From contig CALEJT010000049.1 of assembly GCA_937898685.1 (NCBI GenBank), positions 35,171-99,170 of the forward strand: DNA of 64,000 nucleotides, given 5' to 3'. The position numbers were made by a program, and so were the translations under genes. Below the pieces are notes generated by a model. It had not been told where the DNA came from. It saw nothing but the letters and a program-made list of their open reading frames with translations, and searched no databases. This DNA is from an uncultured Gammaproteobacteria bacterium (GTDB taxonomy: Bacteria > Pseudomonadota > Gammaproteobacteria > Pseudomonadales > Pseudohongiellaceae). Shown here piece by piece: positions 1 to 9,377 of this stretch (positions are counted from its first letter, which is position 1; every line of letters begins with the position of its first letter).

Positions 1-1032
1 ATCGTGCTCACCTGTTCTACGCCCACTGGTGCGGCACGCATCAAGGAAATCTTCGGTGACAGCGTCGAGCACGTGTACTTGCCGTGGGATCTGCCGGGCG
101 CCCTGCGGCGTTTTCTGAAGCGTTTCGAACCTGCTTTGGTCGTGCTACTCGAAACCGAACTCTGGCCCAACCTGCTGCATGCCATTGCCAAGCGTGGCTG
201 TCCCGTGGTGCTCGCCAATGCGCGACTTTCCGAGAAGAGTCGTCGTGGCTATGCGCGCATCGGCGGCATGACCTATGACATGCTGGAGCGCTTGACCCTC
301 GTGGCGGCACAGGCACCGGCCGATGGTGAACGCTTCGTATCGCTCGGGCTCAAGCGCGACAAGTTGCGCATCAATGGTTCGCTCAAATTCGACTACGCCA
401 TCGACGAAGTGCAACGTCAGCGCGCCACGGTGATGAAGGCGAGCTTCGGTGGTCGTCCGGTGTGGATCGCAGCGAGCACGCGCGAAGGTGAAGATCCCCT
501 GGTATTGCGTGCGCACCAGACTGCTTTGGCACATGAGCCGCGTTTGTTGTTGGTGTTGGTGCCGCGTCATCCCGAACGCTTCGAGCAAGCGGGTGTGCTG
601 GCGGAACAAGCGGGACTGCGCGTGCAGCGCGCAAGCAAGGGCGAAGTGCTCAGCGCACAAACGCAGGTGCTGGTGGGCGATACGATGGGAGAGCTCGGTT
701 ATTACTATGGTCTCGCCGATGTCGCTTACGTCGGTGGTTCCTTGGTGAACACCGGTTGTCAGAACGTGATCGAACCAGCGGCCCTGGGCTTGCCGGTGGT
801 GATCGGTCCCTCGCGTTACAACTTCCAGGCCGTTACCGATGAATTGCTCGAAGCCAAAGCGCTGCAGATCGTGCAGAACCCCGAGCAACTCGGTGAGACG
901 GTGGTGAATCTGCTCAGCGATCCTGCGCAGCGACGCGAACGCGCCGAGCGTGGTCGTGCCGTGGTCGCGCGCAATCAGGGTGCTACGCAGCGTCTCTGCC
1001 AGATGTTGTTGGAATTGTTGTCCGCTTCTTGA
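1..1032 (+). CDS. waaA: 3-deoxy-D-manno-octulosonic acid (Kdo) transferase, 5' end cut off by the window
   Basis: Inner-membrane-associated GT-B glycosyltransferase that adds Kdo from CMP-Kdo to lipid A precursor, an essential step of LPS core assembly. The visible 343 codons are open from the first base. They include the WaaA signatures LETELWPN, the NARLSEKS stretch, the NGSLKFD segment where the C-terminal domain begins, and the donor-site region GSLVNTGCQNVIEPAALGLPV near the C terminus. Family members are about 420 residues, so roughly 80 N-terminal residues (signal anchor and start of the acceptor domain) lie outside the window. It is convergent with tolC across a hairpin at 1089-1114. 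Confidence 0.93.
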   Translation: MVLTCSTPTGAARIKEIFGDSVEHVYLPWDLPGALRRFLKRFEPALVVLLETELWPNLLHAIAKRGCPVVLANARLSEKSRRGYARIGGMTYDMLERLTLVAAQAPADGERFVSLGLKRDKLRINGSLKFDYAIDEVQRQRATVMKASFGGRPVWIAASTREGEDPLVLRAHQTALAHEPRLLLVLVPRHPERFEQAGVLAEQAGLRVQRASKGEVLSAQTQVLVGDTMGELGYYYGLADVAYVGGSLVNTGCQNVIEPAALGLPVVIGPSRYNFQAVTDELLEAKALQIVQNPEQLGETVVNLLSDPAQRRERAERGRAVVARNQGATQRLCQMLLELLSAS

Positions 1033-1088
1033 ATGCTCGCCACACACGCAAGCGCGTGTGCAGCGTGATGGATGAAGAGACAGGAGAG

Positions 1089-1114
1089 GCCCCTCTCACA
1101 TATGCGAGAGGGGC
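1089..1114. terminator. Convergent hairpin between waaA and tolC
   Basis: Perfect 9-bp inverted repeat GCCCCTCTC / GAGAGGGGC around an 8-nt loop containing CATATG. It lies between the stops of two converging genes, so a shared bidirectional terminator is likely. Neither side has a strong T-run. Confidence 0.6.
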
Positions 1115-1121
1115 GGAGAAC

Positions 1122-2525
1122 TCAGGGCGTGGTCGGCGTCGGCACCGGCGGCGCATTGGCCTCGAGCCATTCGTTCAGATCGATCACGTCCTGCGGCGTC
1201 AGCGTGCCGGCGGCGCGCTTGAGCGTGAGGCTGTCGATCACATAGTCGTAGCGTGCATTGGCATGATCGCGCTGCGCCTGGAACAGCGTCCGTTGTGCCA
1301 ACACCACGTCCACCACGTTACGCGTACCGACTTCCGCACCCACCTGCGTTGCTTCCAGCGCGCTCTGCGCCGAGATGATGGCCTGCGCGCGTGCCTGTAC
1401 TGCGCGCACGTCGGTTTCCACGCTGCGGAAGGCATTGCGTACGGAGAGCGTGCTGTCGCGGCGCGATTTCAGCAGTGCTTCTTCACTGGCATCACGCGTG
1501 TAGTAGGCCTGACGCAGACGGGCGGAGTTCAGACCACCGGCGAACACGGGCACTGTGAGGTTCAGCGTCACTGAGCTGTTTTCCTGTGCCAGGTTGGGTG
1601 TGAAGCTGATGGGGTTGCCCGACTCGTTCCAGTTGTAGGCCATGTTGAGATCGACGGTCGGATACATGCGTGCCTTGGCCGCCTTCGCATCTTCCTGACG
1701 TGCTTCGAGCTCGAGTTCCGCGATGCGGATCTCGGGATTGTTCTGCATCGCCACCGTCATCCAATCTTCCATCGGCGTGTCGCTGGCAGTGATGGGGAAG
1801 GCCTCGGCGAGGTTTTCCACTTGCATGTGCGTGCGGCCGGTGATGGCTTCGAGTGCTTCGAGCGCCTGATTCAGGTTGTTCTCTTCCACCAGCCGATTGA
1901 CGCTGGCGAGATCGTAGTTGGCCTGACTGTCATATACGTCGGTGATGGCGACGAGACCGACGTCGAAGCGCTGCTGCGTTTGTTCCAACACGCGACGAGC
2001 CGCTTCTTCTTCGGCAGTGAAGGTGGCGAGGTTGGTCTGCGCACGCAACACATTGAAGTAGGCAGTGGCCACTCGCATGATCAGATCCTGCTCGGCAGCG
2101 GCAAGGCTGAGGGCGGCGGCTTCATCGCCTTTCTTGGCGGCACGGAAGGCATACCAGGCTTCGGCATTGAAGAGCGCCTGACGCAGACTCACTCCCCAAC
2201 CCTTGTTGTTGAAGCCATTGGCAAAGCTGTGTTCGGGCACGCGAATGACGCCGCCACCATCGGACGGCAGTGCACCATCCACACCGGAGGTGTCGCGCGA
2301 GGTGCGAGCGGTGACTTCCACCGTGGGCAGCAACAGCGCACGACCTTGATCGATCAAGGTGTGATTGGCGTTGAAGGTGGCGCGAGCCTGGCGAATGGAT
2401 GGGTCGTTTTCGACTGCCAAGTTGAAAATTTCGAGCAGGTCATCCGCCTGGGCGCTGGTAGCGCCGAGGCAAAGGACAGCAATGCCGATGGCGCGCTGCA
2501 GACGGCTGAATACGGGAGCTCGCAT
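1122..2525 (-). CDS. tolC: TolC family outer membrane efflux channel
   Basis: 467-residue trimeric outer membrane/periplasmic tunnel protein used by type I secretion and RND/MFS efflux pumps. An N-terminal signal peptide (about residues 1-27, ending near ATSAQA) is followed by two repeated outer membrane efflux domains. These include the typical opening LLEIFNLAVENDP, the mid-protein ADVYDS-like motif ITDVYDSQANYD, and VPVFAGGLNSARLRQA in the second half. Start ATG has GAGGA 8 nt upstream. In many gammaproteobacteria tolC stands divergently beside nudF, as here. The proline-rich C terminus is short and not diagnostic. Confidence 0.93.
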   Translation of the reverse strand: MRAPVFSRLQRAIGIAVLCLGATSAQADDLLEIFNLAVENDPSIRQARATFNANHTLIDQGRALLLPTVEVTARTSRDTSGVDGALPSDGGGVIRVPEHSFANGFNNKGWGVSLRQALFNAEAWYAFRAAKKGDEAAALSLAAAEQDLIMRVATAYFNVLRAQTNLATFTAEEEAARRVLEQTQQRFDVGLVAITDVYDSQANYDLASVNRLVEENNLNQALEALEAITGRTHMQVENLAEAFPITASDTPMEDWMTVAMQNNPEIRIAELELEARQEDAKAAKARMYPTVDLNMAYNWNESGNPISFTPNLAQENSSVTLNLTVPVFAGGLNSARLRQAYYTRDASEEALLKSRRDSTLSVRNAFRSVETDVRAVQARAQAIISAQSALEATQVGAEVGTRNVVDVVLAQRTLFQAQRDHANARYDYVIDSLTLKRAAGTLTPQDVIDLNEWLEANAPPVPTPTTP

Positions 2526-2928
2526 GAAAACATCCTCAGGGTTGTCGATTGCCTGGCTGACTGGCGGGTCAGTCTATGTTGCCGGCGCTTCGAGTCAAGC
2601 AGCAAAACGTAGCAATACGTAAGCGCTGACATTGCACAGTGGATATATATAGAAGGACGTGCTTTGGCGGGATGGAGAACGCCGTGCCGAAAACGCCTTG
2701 CATTGTAGCAAACAAACCCCGATTCTGCGGGCGCCCACCGGTGGGTGCTGGCATGGGTATTGCCACGTCGCGCGAATAGCGCTCGACGCGGAGCCGGCAC
2801 ATCCATTCCATGACCGACGAGGATGCAAGGCCGTCGGCGAAAATCAGAAGCATCATGCCTCTATGTGTATTGCCAAACAATACGGTAAGGCAGTCGCAGC
2901 AAGTAAAGTTAAGGAGCCGTGGAACGCA
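2526..2928. promoter_or_regulatory. Divergent tolC / nudF intergenic region with palindrome
   Basis: A 403-bp region with no convincing gene that must hold both the tolC and nudF promoters. Visible structure: the perfect 12-bp palindrome CCCACCGGTGGG at 2734-2745, extendable by three more pairs including one G-T, and an AT-rich stretch ATATATATAG near 2642-2652. The nudF reading frame stays open upstream to 2659, but the conserved protein begins at 2929. Confidence 0.4.
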
Positions 2929-3573
2929 ATGTCAGATTTGCCAGCACCACCCTATGGTTTGGATGCAGTCGACATCCAGGGACGTGAACGTCTTCACGAT
3001 GGTTTTCTCAAGGTCGATCGTTACAAGGTGAGATGCCGACTCTTTCAAGGTGGATGGAGTCAACCTTTCTATCGCGAGATCCTCGTGCGGCAGCCGGGAG
3101 TGGGCGTCTTGTTATACGACCCCCTTTTGGATAAGGTGCTGCTGGTTGAGCAGTTTCGGGCCGGATGCCTCGATGACGCGCACAATGGTCCCTGGGCCCT
3201 GGAGTTGGTGGCTGGACTCCTGGAAACGGGGGAAACCCCGGAGGATGTGGCCAGAAGGGAAGCGCAGGAGGAAGCCGGCGTTGAAGTTCACGGGATCTTG
3301 CTCAAGGTCTGTGAGTACTACAACAGCCCCGGTGGCAGCAGCGAGAAGCTGACTGTACTCTGTGGCCGCTTCGATGCGGAACGCACCGCGAGCGGCATCT
3401 TCGGTCTAGCCTCGGAATCGGAAAACATCCGCAGTCATGTGATCGACCGCGCACAAGCGTTGGCGGGGGTGCGTGCCGGGCGTATCAACAACGCGATGTC
3501 CATCATCGCGCTCCAGTGGTTGGAACTGAATCTCGCCTCGGTGCGGGCCGCATTGGTAGCGGATCCCGCGTGA
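2929..3573 (+). CDS. nudF: ADP-ribose pyrophosphatase (Nudix hydrolase)
   Basis: Hydrolyses ADP-ribose to AMP and ribose 5-phosphate in the cytoplasm. The 214-residue product carries a complete Nudix box, seen as GLLETGETPEDVARRE followed by AQEEAGV, and the C-terminal region typical of the NudF group. Start at ATG 2929 (MSDLPAPPYG) was chosen because similarity begins there and AAGGAG lies at 2911-2916; the 12-nt spacing is a little long. It heads the nudF-yqiB-cpdA-parE gene order familiar from E. coli and Pseudomonas. Confidence 0.93.
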   Translation: MSDLPAPPYGLDAVDIQGRERLHDGFLKVDRYKVRCRLFQGGWSQPFYREILVRQPGVGVLLYDPLLDKVLLVEQFRAGCLDDAHNGPWALELVAGLLETGETPEDVARREAQEEAGVEVHGILLKVCEYYNSPGGSSEKLTVLCGRFDAERTASGIFGLASESENIRSHVIDRAQALAGVRAGRINNAMSIIALQWLELNLASVRAALVADPA

Positions 3574-3624
3574 ATCCTGGGAGCAACTTTACGCGCGCTC
3601 GCTGAGCGCCGATGCAACTTCAAC

Positions 3625-4161
3625 ATGATGTCCAGCAGCACCCGCCAGTGTCGACGCGATCTGGCTCTTCGGCGTTATCCCATCGATCTCAGCGCAGCAA
3701 TGGCCGTGTGCGATGCCAACTATCTGCGCATTCGCAAACTGCTGCCCGATCTCTCTCTCGATACGCAGCGACGCATCGGTTTGCCCTGTGGCGACAGTGC
3801 CACGTGTGCGGTCGTCGAACTGCGCGTGCTCGAAAGTTTTCGCTACACCACCACCTTGCATCTGTGCATGCATGATGCGCATCGCAGTGACTTGAATGAG
3901 AACGGGGTCGCACATCCGTACTATCGGCCGCCCGTGATGCTGGTGCGGCTGTATCATGACGCTTCCACGGCCGAGGTCATCAGCTATCAGGACCGCTCCA
4001 CGGCGGGCTTCAAGACCTTGCAGGCAGACTCCGTGGAATTCAATCCCGATGAAAAGGAACAGGTGAACCAGTTTTTGGCGGAGTGGCTGAAGCTGTGCCT
4101 GGAACAAGGGTTGGGCGAACGCCCGATTCCGCCTCGTCAGGCGGCCGAAGGTGTGGTCTGA
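3625..4161 (+). CDS. yqiB: DUF1249 (YqiB) family protein
   Basis: 178-residue cytoplasmic protein of the DUF1249 family, for which I know no biochemical function. Recognised from the N-terminal motif YPIDLSAAMAVCDANYLRI, the PYYRPPVMLVRLYHD segment and the conserved position between nudF and cpdA. It lies about 50 nt downstream of nudF and is probably cotranscribed. Two consecutive ATGs (3625 and 3628) could serve as the start, and neither has a strong Shine-Dalgarno sequence. Confidence 0.85.
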   Translation: MMSSSTRQCRRDLALRRYPIDLSAAMAVCDANYLRIRKLLPDLSLDTQRRIGLPCGDSATCAVVELRVLESFRYTTTLHLCMHDAHRSDLNENGVAHPYYRPPVMLVRLYHDASTAEVISYQDRSTAGFKTLQADSVEFNPDEKEQVNQFLAEWLKLCLEQGLGERPIPPRQAAEGVV

Positions 4162-4185
4162 CCCGGCTAAACAAGGGAGCAGGCG

Positions 4186-4998
4186 TTGACCTCACAGAGC
4201 ACAGGACCGGCGAATGCGGCCAGAGTGGTCCAACTCTCTGACATGCATCTCTTTGCCAACACCTCCGATGTGTTGGTGGGGATGAATTGCGAGGAAGGTC
4301 TGCGCGACGTGCTGCAACTGATCCGCAGCAGCGAACCCCAGCTCAGTGCCATTCTCTGTACCGGCGACATCAGCCAGGACAACAGCCTCGCCAGTTACCA
4401 GCGACTCGAGCGTGCCCTGACCGAATTGCGGGTGCCGCAGTACTGGATTCCCGGTAATCACGACGAACTGGCGCGCATGCGCGAAGCGCTCGGCACGCAG
4501 AATTCCTGTTTTCAACGCAGCTTCTCCTTGCCCGGTTGGCGTGTGGTACTGCTCAACAGCAGCGTCGAAGGTGAGGTCTACGGCAGATTGAATGCGCAAG
4601 AGTTGAATGCGCTCGAGCACGAGTTGGAGCAGGGCGACGACAACGTGCTGATCTGTCTGCACCACAATCCCGTGCCGGTGGGCGCGCATTGGTTACAGCG
4701 GCATGCCTTGCAGAATCCGAATGAGCTTTTCGCACGCATCGATGCCTGCCCGCGCGTGCGTGTGGTGTTGTTCGGTCACATCCATCACGAGCTTGAAAGC
4801 GAGCGCAATGGTGTGATCTATCTCGGCGCTCCTTCGACTTCGGTGCAGTTCCATCCCACCAGCTTCGATTTCGCGCTCGACAATCGCAATCCCGGTTATC
4901 GCTGGCTCGATCTCTATGCCGACGGTCGCTTCGACACCGGTGTGCGCCGTGTCGCGAATAAACGCTATCCGGTTGATTTCTCTGGTATCGGCTATTAA
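4186..4998 (+). CDS. cpdA: 3',5'-cyclic-AMP phosphodiesterase
   Basis: 270-residue class III cyclic nucleotide phosphodiesterase of the metallophosphoesterase superfamily, which lowers cAMP and so tunes CRP-type regulation. All metal-binding blocks are visible: SDMH near residue 18, TGD, GNHDE, LHHNP and GHIHHE. The start is TTG 4186, supported by AAGGGAG at 4173-4179. An ATG start is not available without losing the first metal block. It lies 24 nt after yqiB. The yqiA esterase gene that often separates cpdA from parE is absent. Confidence 0.93.
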   Translation: MTSQSTGPANAARVVQLSDMHLFANTSDVLVGMNCEEGLRDVLQLIRSSEPQLSAILCTGDISQDNSLASYQRLERALTELRVPQYWIPGNHDELARMREALGTQNSCFQRSFSLPGWRVVLLNSSVEGEVYGRLNAQELNALEHELEQGDDNVLICLHHNPVPVGAHWLQRHALQNPNELFARIDACPRVRVVLFGHIHHELESERNGVIYLGAPSTSVQFHPTSFDFALDNRNPGYRWLDLYADGRFDTGVRRVANKRYPVDFSGIGY

Positions 4999-5080
4999 CC
5001 TTCTGCCGCTTTTTTGCGCCCTTTTGCGCTCCTCATTTTCTTATTCTTTCCGCGCTCGACGCCTTTGATGACTGATCTGA

Positions 5081-6982
5081 ATGACTAAAGAGTACAACGC
5101 TGGTTCGATCGAGGTACTCAGTGGCCTCGATCCGGTCAAGCGCCGTCCAGGCATGTACACCGACACCACCCGCCCCAATCACCTGGTGCAGGAAGTGTTG
5201 GACAACAGCGTCGACGAAGCCCTGGCCGGATACGCCCGCCACATCATCGTTACCCTTGAAAAGGACGGCACCGTCGAAGTCACCGACGATGGTCGCGGCA
5301 TGCCCGTCGACATCCATCCCGAAGAGAAAGTGAGCGGGGTGGAGCTGATCCTCACGCGCCTGCACGCGGGCGGTAAGTTCTCCAACGACAACTACAAGTT
5401 CTCCGGCGGTCTGCACGGTGTGGGTGTGTCCGTGGTGAACGCGCTATCGACTTCGCTCGAAGTGCGTGTGCGCCGCAATGGCAACGTCTATCGCATGACC
5501 TTCGCCGATGGTCTGAAGACCTCCGATCTCGAGATTGTCGACAAGGTGGGTCAGCGCAACACCGGTACCACCGTACGCTTTCTGCCCGATCCGAAGTATT
5601 TCGATTCGCCCAACGTTTCCATCAGCCGTCTGATCCACGTGTTGCGCGCCAAGGCCGTGCTGTGCCCAGGCCTGCGCATCACGTTCGTCGACAACACCGC
5701 GAGCGGCGAGAAGTCGCGCAGCGACGAGTGGTATTACGAAGATGGCCTGGCCGATTACCTGAAACAGAGCGCAGGTGATGCGCTGTGTCTGCCCGAGCAA
5801 CCGTTCACGGGTTCGATGCAGGGTAATGCTGAAGCCGTCGATTGGGCCGTGTTCTGGCTGCCCGAAGGGGGCGAGCTGCTCAATGAAAGCTATGTGAACC
5901 TGATTCCGACGATACAGGGCGGCACGCACGTCAACGGTTTCCGCACGGGCTTGATCGAAGCGATCCGCGAGTTCTGCGAATTCCGCAACCTCGTGCCGCG
6001 TGGCATCAAGCTGGCGGCGGAGGACATCTGGGAACGCTGCAGCTTCGTGCTGTCTTCCAAACTCGCCGATCCGCAGTTCTCCGGCCAGACGAAGGAAAAA
6101 CTCTCTTCGCGCGAATGCGCCGTGTTCGTTTCCGGCGTGGTGAAGGATGCCTTCAGTCTGTGGCTCAACCAGCACACGGCCGAAGCCGAGCAGTTGGCGG
6201 AGATGTGCATCCAGAATGCGCAGAAGCGTCTGAAGGCCGCCAAGCTGGTGGTGCGCAAGAAGATCACGCAGGGGCCGGCACTGCCCGGCAAACTCGCCGA
6301 TTGCGCGACGCAGGACGTGCGCCGCGGTGAACTGTTCTTGGTGGAAGGTGATTCCGCCGGCGGCTCGGCCAAGCAGGCGCGCGATCGGGAAACGCAGGCC
6401 ATCATGCCGCTGCGCGGCAAGATTCTTAACACCTGGGAAGTGAGCTCGAGCGAGATCCTCGCTTCGCAGGAAGTGCACGACATCGCCACCGCCATCGGCG
6501 TCGATCCGGGTTCCGATGATCTGAGCGGTCTGCGCTACGGCAAGATCTGCATCCTCGCCGACGCCGACTCGGATGGACTGCACATCGCGACGCTGCTCAG
6601 CGCACTCTTCGTGCGCCACTTCCGTCCCCTGGTGGAAGCCGGCCACGTCTATGTGGCGATGCCGCCGCTCTATCGCATCGACCTCGGCAAGGATGTGTTC
6701 TACGCCCTCGATGAATCCGAGAAGAACGGCATTCTCGATCGTCTCGCCGCCGAAGGTAAGAAAGGCAAGCCGAACGTGCAGCGCTTCAAGGGTTTGGGTG
6801 AGATGAACCCGATGCAATTGCGCGAGACCACGATGAATCCCGATACGCGCCGTCTCGTGCAGCTGCGTGTCGATGAATTCGAAGCAACGCGTGAACTGAT
6901 GGACATGCTGCTCGCGAAGAAACGCGCCAGCGACCGCAAGGACTGGCTCGAAGCCTGCGGCAACCAAGCTGATCTGTCGTAA
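5081..6982 (+). CDS. parE: DNA topoisomerase IV subunit B
   Basis: 633-residue ATPase subunit of topoisomerase IV, which decatenates daughter chromosomes together with ParC. The GHKL ATPase domain starts with the RRPGMYT motif and carries the Bergerat-fold EVLDNSVDEAL and GGLHGVGVSVVNALS. The TOPRIM domain shows EGDSAGGSAKQARDR and DADSDGLHI. The C-terminal RFKGLGEMNP is complete. Length is normal for ParE and shorter than GyrB, as expected. The next gene, parC, follows after 65 nt. Confidence 0.97.
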   Translation: MTKEYNAGSIEVLSGLDPVKRRPGMYTDTTRPNHLVQEVLDNSVDEALAGYARHIIVTLEKDGTVEVTDDGRGMPVDIHPEEKVSGVELILTRLHAGGKFSNDNYKFSGGLHGVGVSVVNALSTSLEVRVRRNGNVYRMTFADGLKTSDLEIVDKVGQRNTGTTVRFLPDPKYFDSPNVSISRLIHVLRAKAVLCPGLRITFVDNTASGEKSRSDEWYYEDGLADYLKQSAGDALCLPEQPFTGSMQGNAEAVDWAVFWLPEGGELLNESYVNLIPTIQGGTHVNGFRTGLIEAIREFCEFRNLVPRGIKLAAEDIWERCSFVLSSKLADPQFSGQTKEKLSSRECAVFVSGVVKDAFSLWLNQHTAEAEQLAEMCIQNAQKRLKAAKLVVRKKITQGPALPGKLADCATQDVRRGELFLVEGDSAGGSAKQARDRETQAIMPLRGKILNTWEVSSSEILASQEVHDIATAIGVDPGSDDLSGLRYGKICILADADSDGLHIATLLSALFVRHFRPLVEAGHVYVAMPPLYRIDLGKDVFYALDESEKNGILDRLAAEGKKGKPNVQRFKGLGEMNPMQLRETTMNPDTRRLVQLRVDEFEATRELMDMLLAKKRASDRKDWLEACGNQADLS

Positions 6983-7047
6983 GCACATGACCCGCGCCCG
7001 GGCCGTGCCAAGCCGATCCCAGTCGAACCAATACCGACTTCACCGCC

Positions 7048-9303
7048 ATGACTGACGCGACCACTTTCAACGACGAAGGCCAGGAGCAGATCCCGCTCCG
7101 TACCTTCGTCGAGCAGGCCTACCTCAATTACTCGATGTACGTCATCAATGACCGCGCGTTGCCGCACATTGCTGACGGTCTCAAACCAGTACAACGCCGC
7201 ATCGTCTACGCGATGAGCGAACTCGGGCTGAAGAGCTCGGCGAAGTTCAAGAAGTCGGCGCGTACGATCGGCGACGTGATCGGTAAATACCATCCGCACG
7301 GCGACTCCGCCTGTTACGAAGCGATGGTGCTGATGGCGCAGCCCTTCTCCTATCGCTATCCGCTGGTGGACGGGCAGGGCAACTGGGGTTCACCGGACGA
7401 TCCGAAATCCTTCGCGGCGATGCGTTATACCGAATCGCGTCTGCAGCCCTATGCCGAAGTACTGCTGAGCGAGCTCGGTCAGAACACGGTGGATTGGAAG
7501 CCGAACTTCGACGGCGAGTTGGAAGAACCCGTTCTCCTGCCTGCGCGCCTACCGAACGTACTGCTCAACGGCAGCAGCGGCATCGCGGTGGGCATGGCCA
7601 CCGACATTCCGCCGCACAACCTGCGCGAAGTGGCGCAGGCTTGCATCCATCTGCTCGATCATCCCGATGCGACGGTGAGCGATCTGTTGCAGCACATCAA
7701 GGGTCCGGATTTTCCGACCGCCGCCGAAATCATTTCGCCCGCACACGAAATTGCCGCGCTCTATGAAACGGGGCGTGGTCAGGTGCGTGCGCGTGCCGTC
7801 TATCACAAGGAAGATGGCGACATCGTCATCACTGCACTGCCGTATCAGGTGTCCGGCGCCAAGGTGCTGGAACAGATCGCGGCGCAGATGCAGAAGAAAA
7901 AGCTGCCGATGATCGTCGACCTGCGCGACGAATCCGACCACGAGAATCCCACCCGCATCGTCATCGTGCCGCGCTCCAACCGCGTGGACGTCGATGCCGT
8001 GATGAGCCATCTCTTCACCTGCACCGATCTCGAGCGCAGCTATCGTGTGAACCTCAACATGATCGGCATGAACGGTGCCCCACGCGTGAAGAACCTGGCG
8101 GAGATCCTGCGCGAGTGGCTGGAGTTCCGCACCGAAACGGTGACGCGTCGTCTGCAGCATCGCCTCGACAAGATCCTGGCGCGTCTGCACATCCTCGAAG
8201 CATTGCTGATCGCCTACCTCAACATCGATGAGGTCATCCACATCATCCGCACCGAAGATCACCCCAAGCCGGTGCTGATGGAGCGCTTCAACCTGAGTGA
8301 TCGTCAGGCCGAGGCCATTCTCGAACTGAAACTGCGCAACCTCGCCAAGCTCGAAGAGATGCAGATCAAGGGCGAGCAGGAACAGCTCGAAGCCGAGCGG
8401 GTGCAGTTGCAGCTCACGCTGGCCTCGAAGAGCCGCATGCGCAGCCTGATCAAGAAAGAGCTGGCGGAAGATGCCAAGACCTATGGCGACGAGCGTCGCT
8501 CGCCGCTGGTGGAGCGCGCCGAAGCGCAGGCCTTCACCGAAACCGACCTGATGAGTACCGAGCCCGTGACCATCGTGCTGTCCGAAGCCGGCTGGATCCG
8601 CGCCGCGAAGGGGCACGAGGTCGATGCCGCCGCGCTGCAGTACAAGGCCGGCGACAAGTTGAAGGTGGCGGTGCGTGGCCGCAGCAATCAGAACGTCGTG
8701 TTCCTCGACTCGACCGGTCGTTCCTATTCGCTGCAGGCGCACACACTGCCGTCGGCGCGTGGCATGGGCGAGCCCCTGACCGGTCGTGTCAGCCCTCCCT
8801 CGGGCGCCACGTTCGAAGGGATGGTGATCGGTGAACCGCAGCAGCTGCTGTTGCTCGGCTCCGACGCCGGCTATGGCTTCATCACCAAGCTCGAAAATCT
8901 GCTCAGCAAGAACCGTTCGGGCAAGGCCATCCTGAGTTTGCCGGAAGGCAGCAAGGTGGCACCGATGGCGCTGGTGCAGGATCCCGAGAACGACGACGTC
9001 ATCGCCGTCACCAACGAAGGCCGTATGCTCGTATTCAAGGTGAGCGAGCTGCCCGAGCTACCGAAAGGTAAGGGCAACAAGATCATCGGCATTCCGTCGG
9101 CACGCGTGCAGTCGCGCGAGGAATTCGTGGTCGCCTACGCAGTGGTAGGTGCGGCTCAGGAACTCATATTGCATTCAGGCAAACGTTTCCTCCGTCTTGG
9201 CAAGGATGATCTGGAACATTACCGTGGTGAACGCGGACGCCGTGGTAGCATGTTGCCGCGCGGGTTCCAGAAGGTCGATCAGGTGCAAGTGCAAGACAAG
9301 TAG
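7048..9303 (+). CDS. parC: DNA topoisomerase IV subunit A
   Basis: 751-residue DNA-cleaving subunit of topoisomerase IV. The winged-helix/tower region contains [15 protein letters not shown], the quinolone-determining segment. The usual Ser and Glu are present, so no obvious target-site resistance is seen. The active-site tyrosine lies in [10 protein letters not shown]. Long coiled segments around residues 390-460 and beta-pinwheel blades in the C-terminal third complete the protein. Cotranscription with parE is likely. Confidence 0.97.
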   Translation: MTDATTFNDEGQEQIPLRTFVEQAYLNYSMYVINDRALPHIADGLKPVQRRIVYAMSELGLKSSAKFKKSARTIGDVIGKYHPHGDSACYEAMVLMAQPFSYRYPLVDGQGNWGSPDDPKSFAAMRYTESRLQPYAEVLLSELGQNTVDWKPNFDGELEEPVLLPARLPNVLLNGSSGIAVGMATDIPPHNLREVAQACIHLLDHPDATVSDLLQHIKGPDFPTAAEIISPAHEIAALYETGRGQVRARAVYHKEDGDIVITALPYQVSGAKVLEQIAAQMQKKKLPMIVDLRDESDHENPTRIVIVPRSNRVDVDAVMSHLFTCTDLERSYRVNLNMIGMNGAPRVKNLAEILREWLEFRTETVTRRLQHRLDKILARLHILEALLIAYLNIDEVIHIIRTEDHPKPVLMERFNLSDRQAEAILELKLRNLAKLEEMQIKGEQEQLEAERVQLQLTLASKSRMRSLIKKELAEDAKTYGDERRSPLVERAEAQAFTETDLMSTEPVTIVLSEAGWIRAAKGHEVDAAALQYKAGDKLKVAVRGRSNQNVVFLDSTGRSYSLQAHTLPSARGMGEPLTGRVSPPSGATFEGMVIGEPQQLLLLGSDAGYGFITKLENLLSKNRSGKAILSLPEGSKVAPMALVQDPENDDVIAVTNEGRMLVFKVSELPELPKGKGNKIIGIPSARVQSREEFVVAYAVVGAAQELILHSGKRFLRLGKDDLEHYRGERGRRGSMLPRGFQKVDQVQVQDK

Positions 9304-9333
9304 GATTGATCGCGGAGTTAGCTGTCCCACGAA

Positions 9334-9353
9334 GGCCCGTCCTGGGCCGTTTT
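9334..9353 (+). terminator. Possible terminator after parC
   Basis: Short stem GGCCC / GGGCC with a 5-nt loop, followed by GTTTTC. The stem is only 5 bp, so it may be a weak terminator before the TonB receptor gene. Confidence 0.4.
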
Positions 9354-9377
9354 CATCACCTGCTTTGAGGAGCATCC

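Noticed and set aside
145..1047. Long open frame opposite waaA
   Set aside because: Antisense of a clearly recognised gene; composition (His/Gln/Arg-rich) is typical of a GC-rich shadow.
5444..6988. 514-codon open frame opposite parE
   Set aside because: parE is unambiguous; the antisense frame has no recognisable domain and reflects codon bias.
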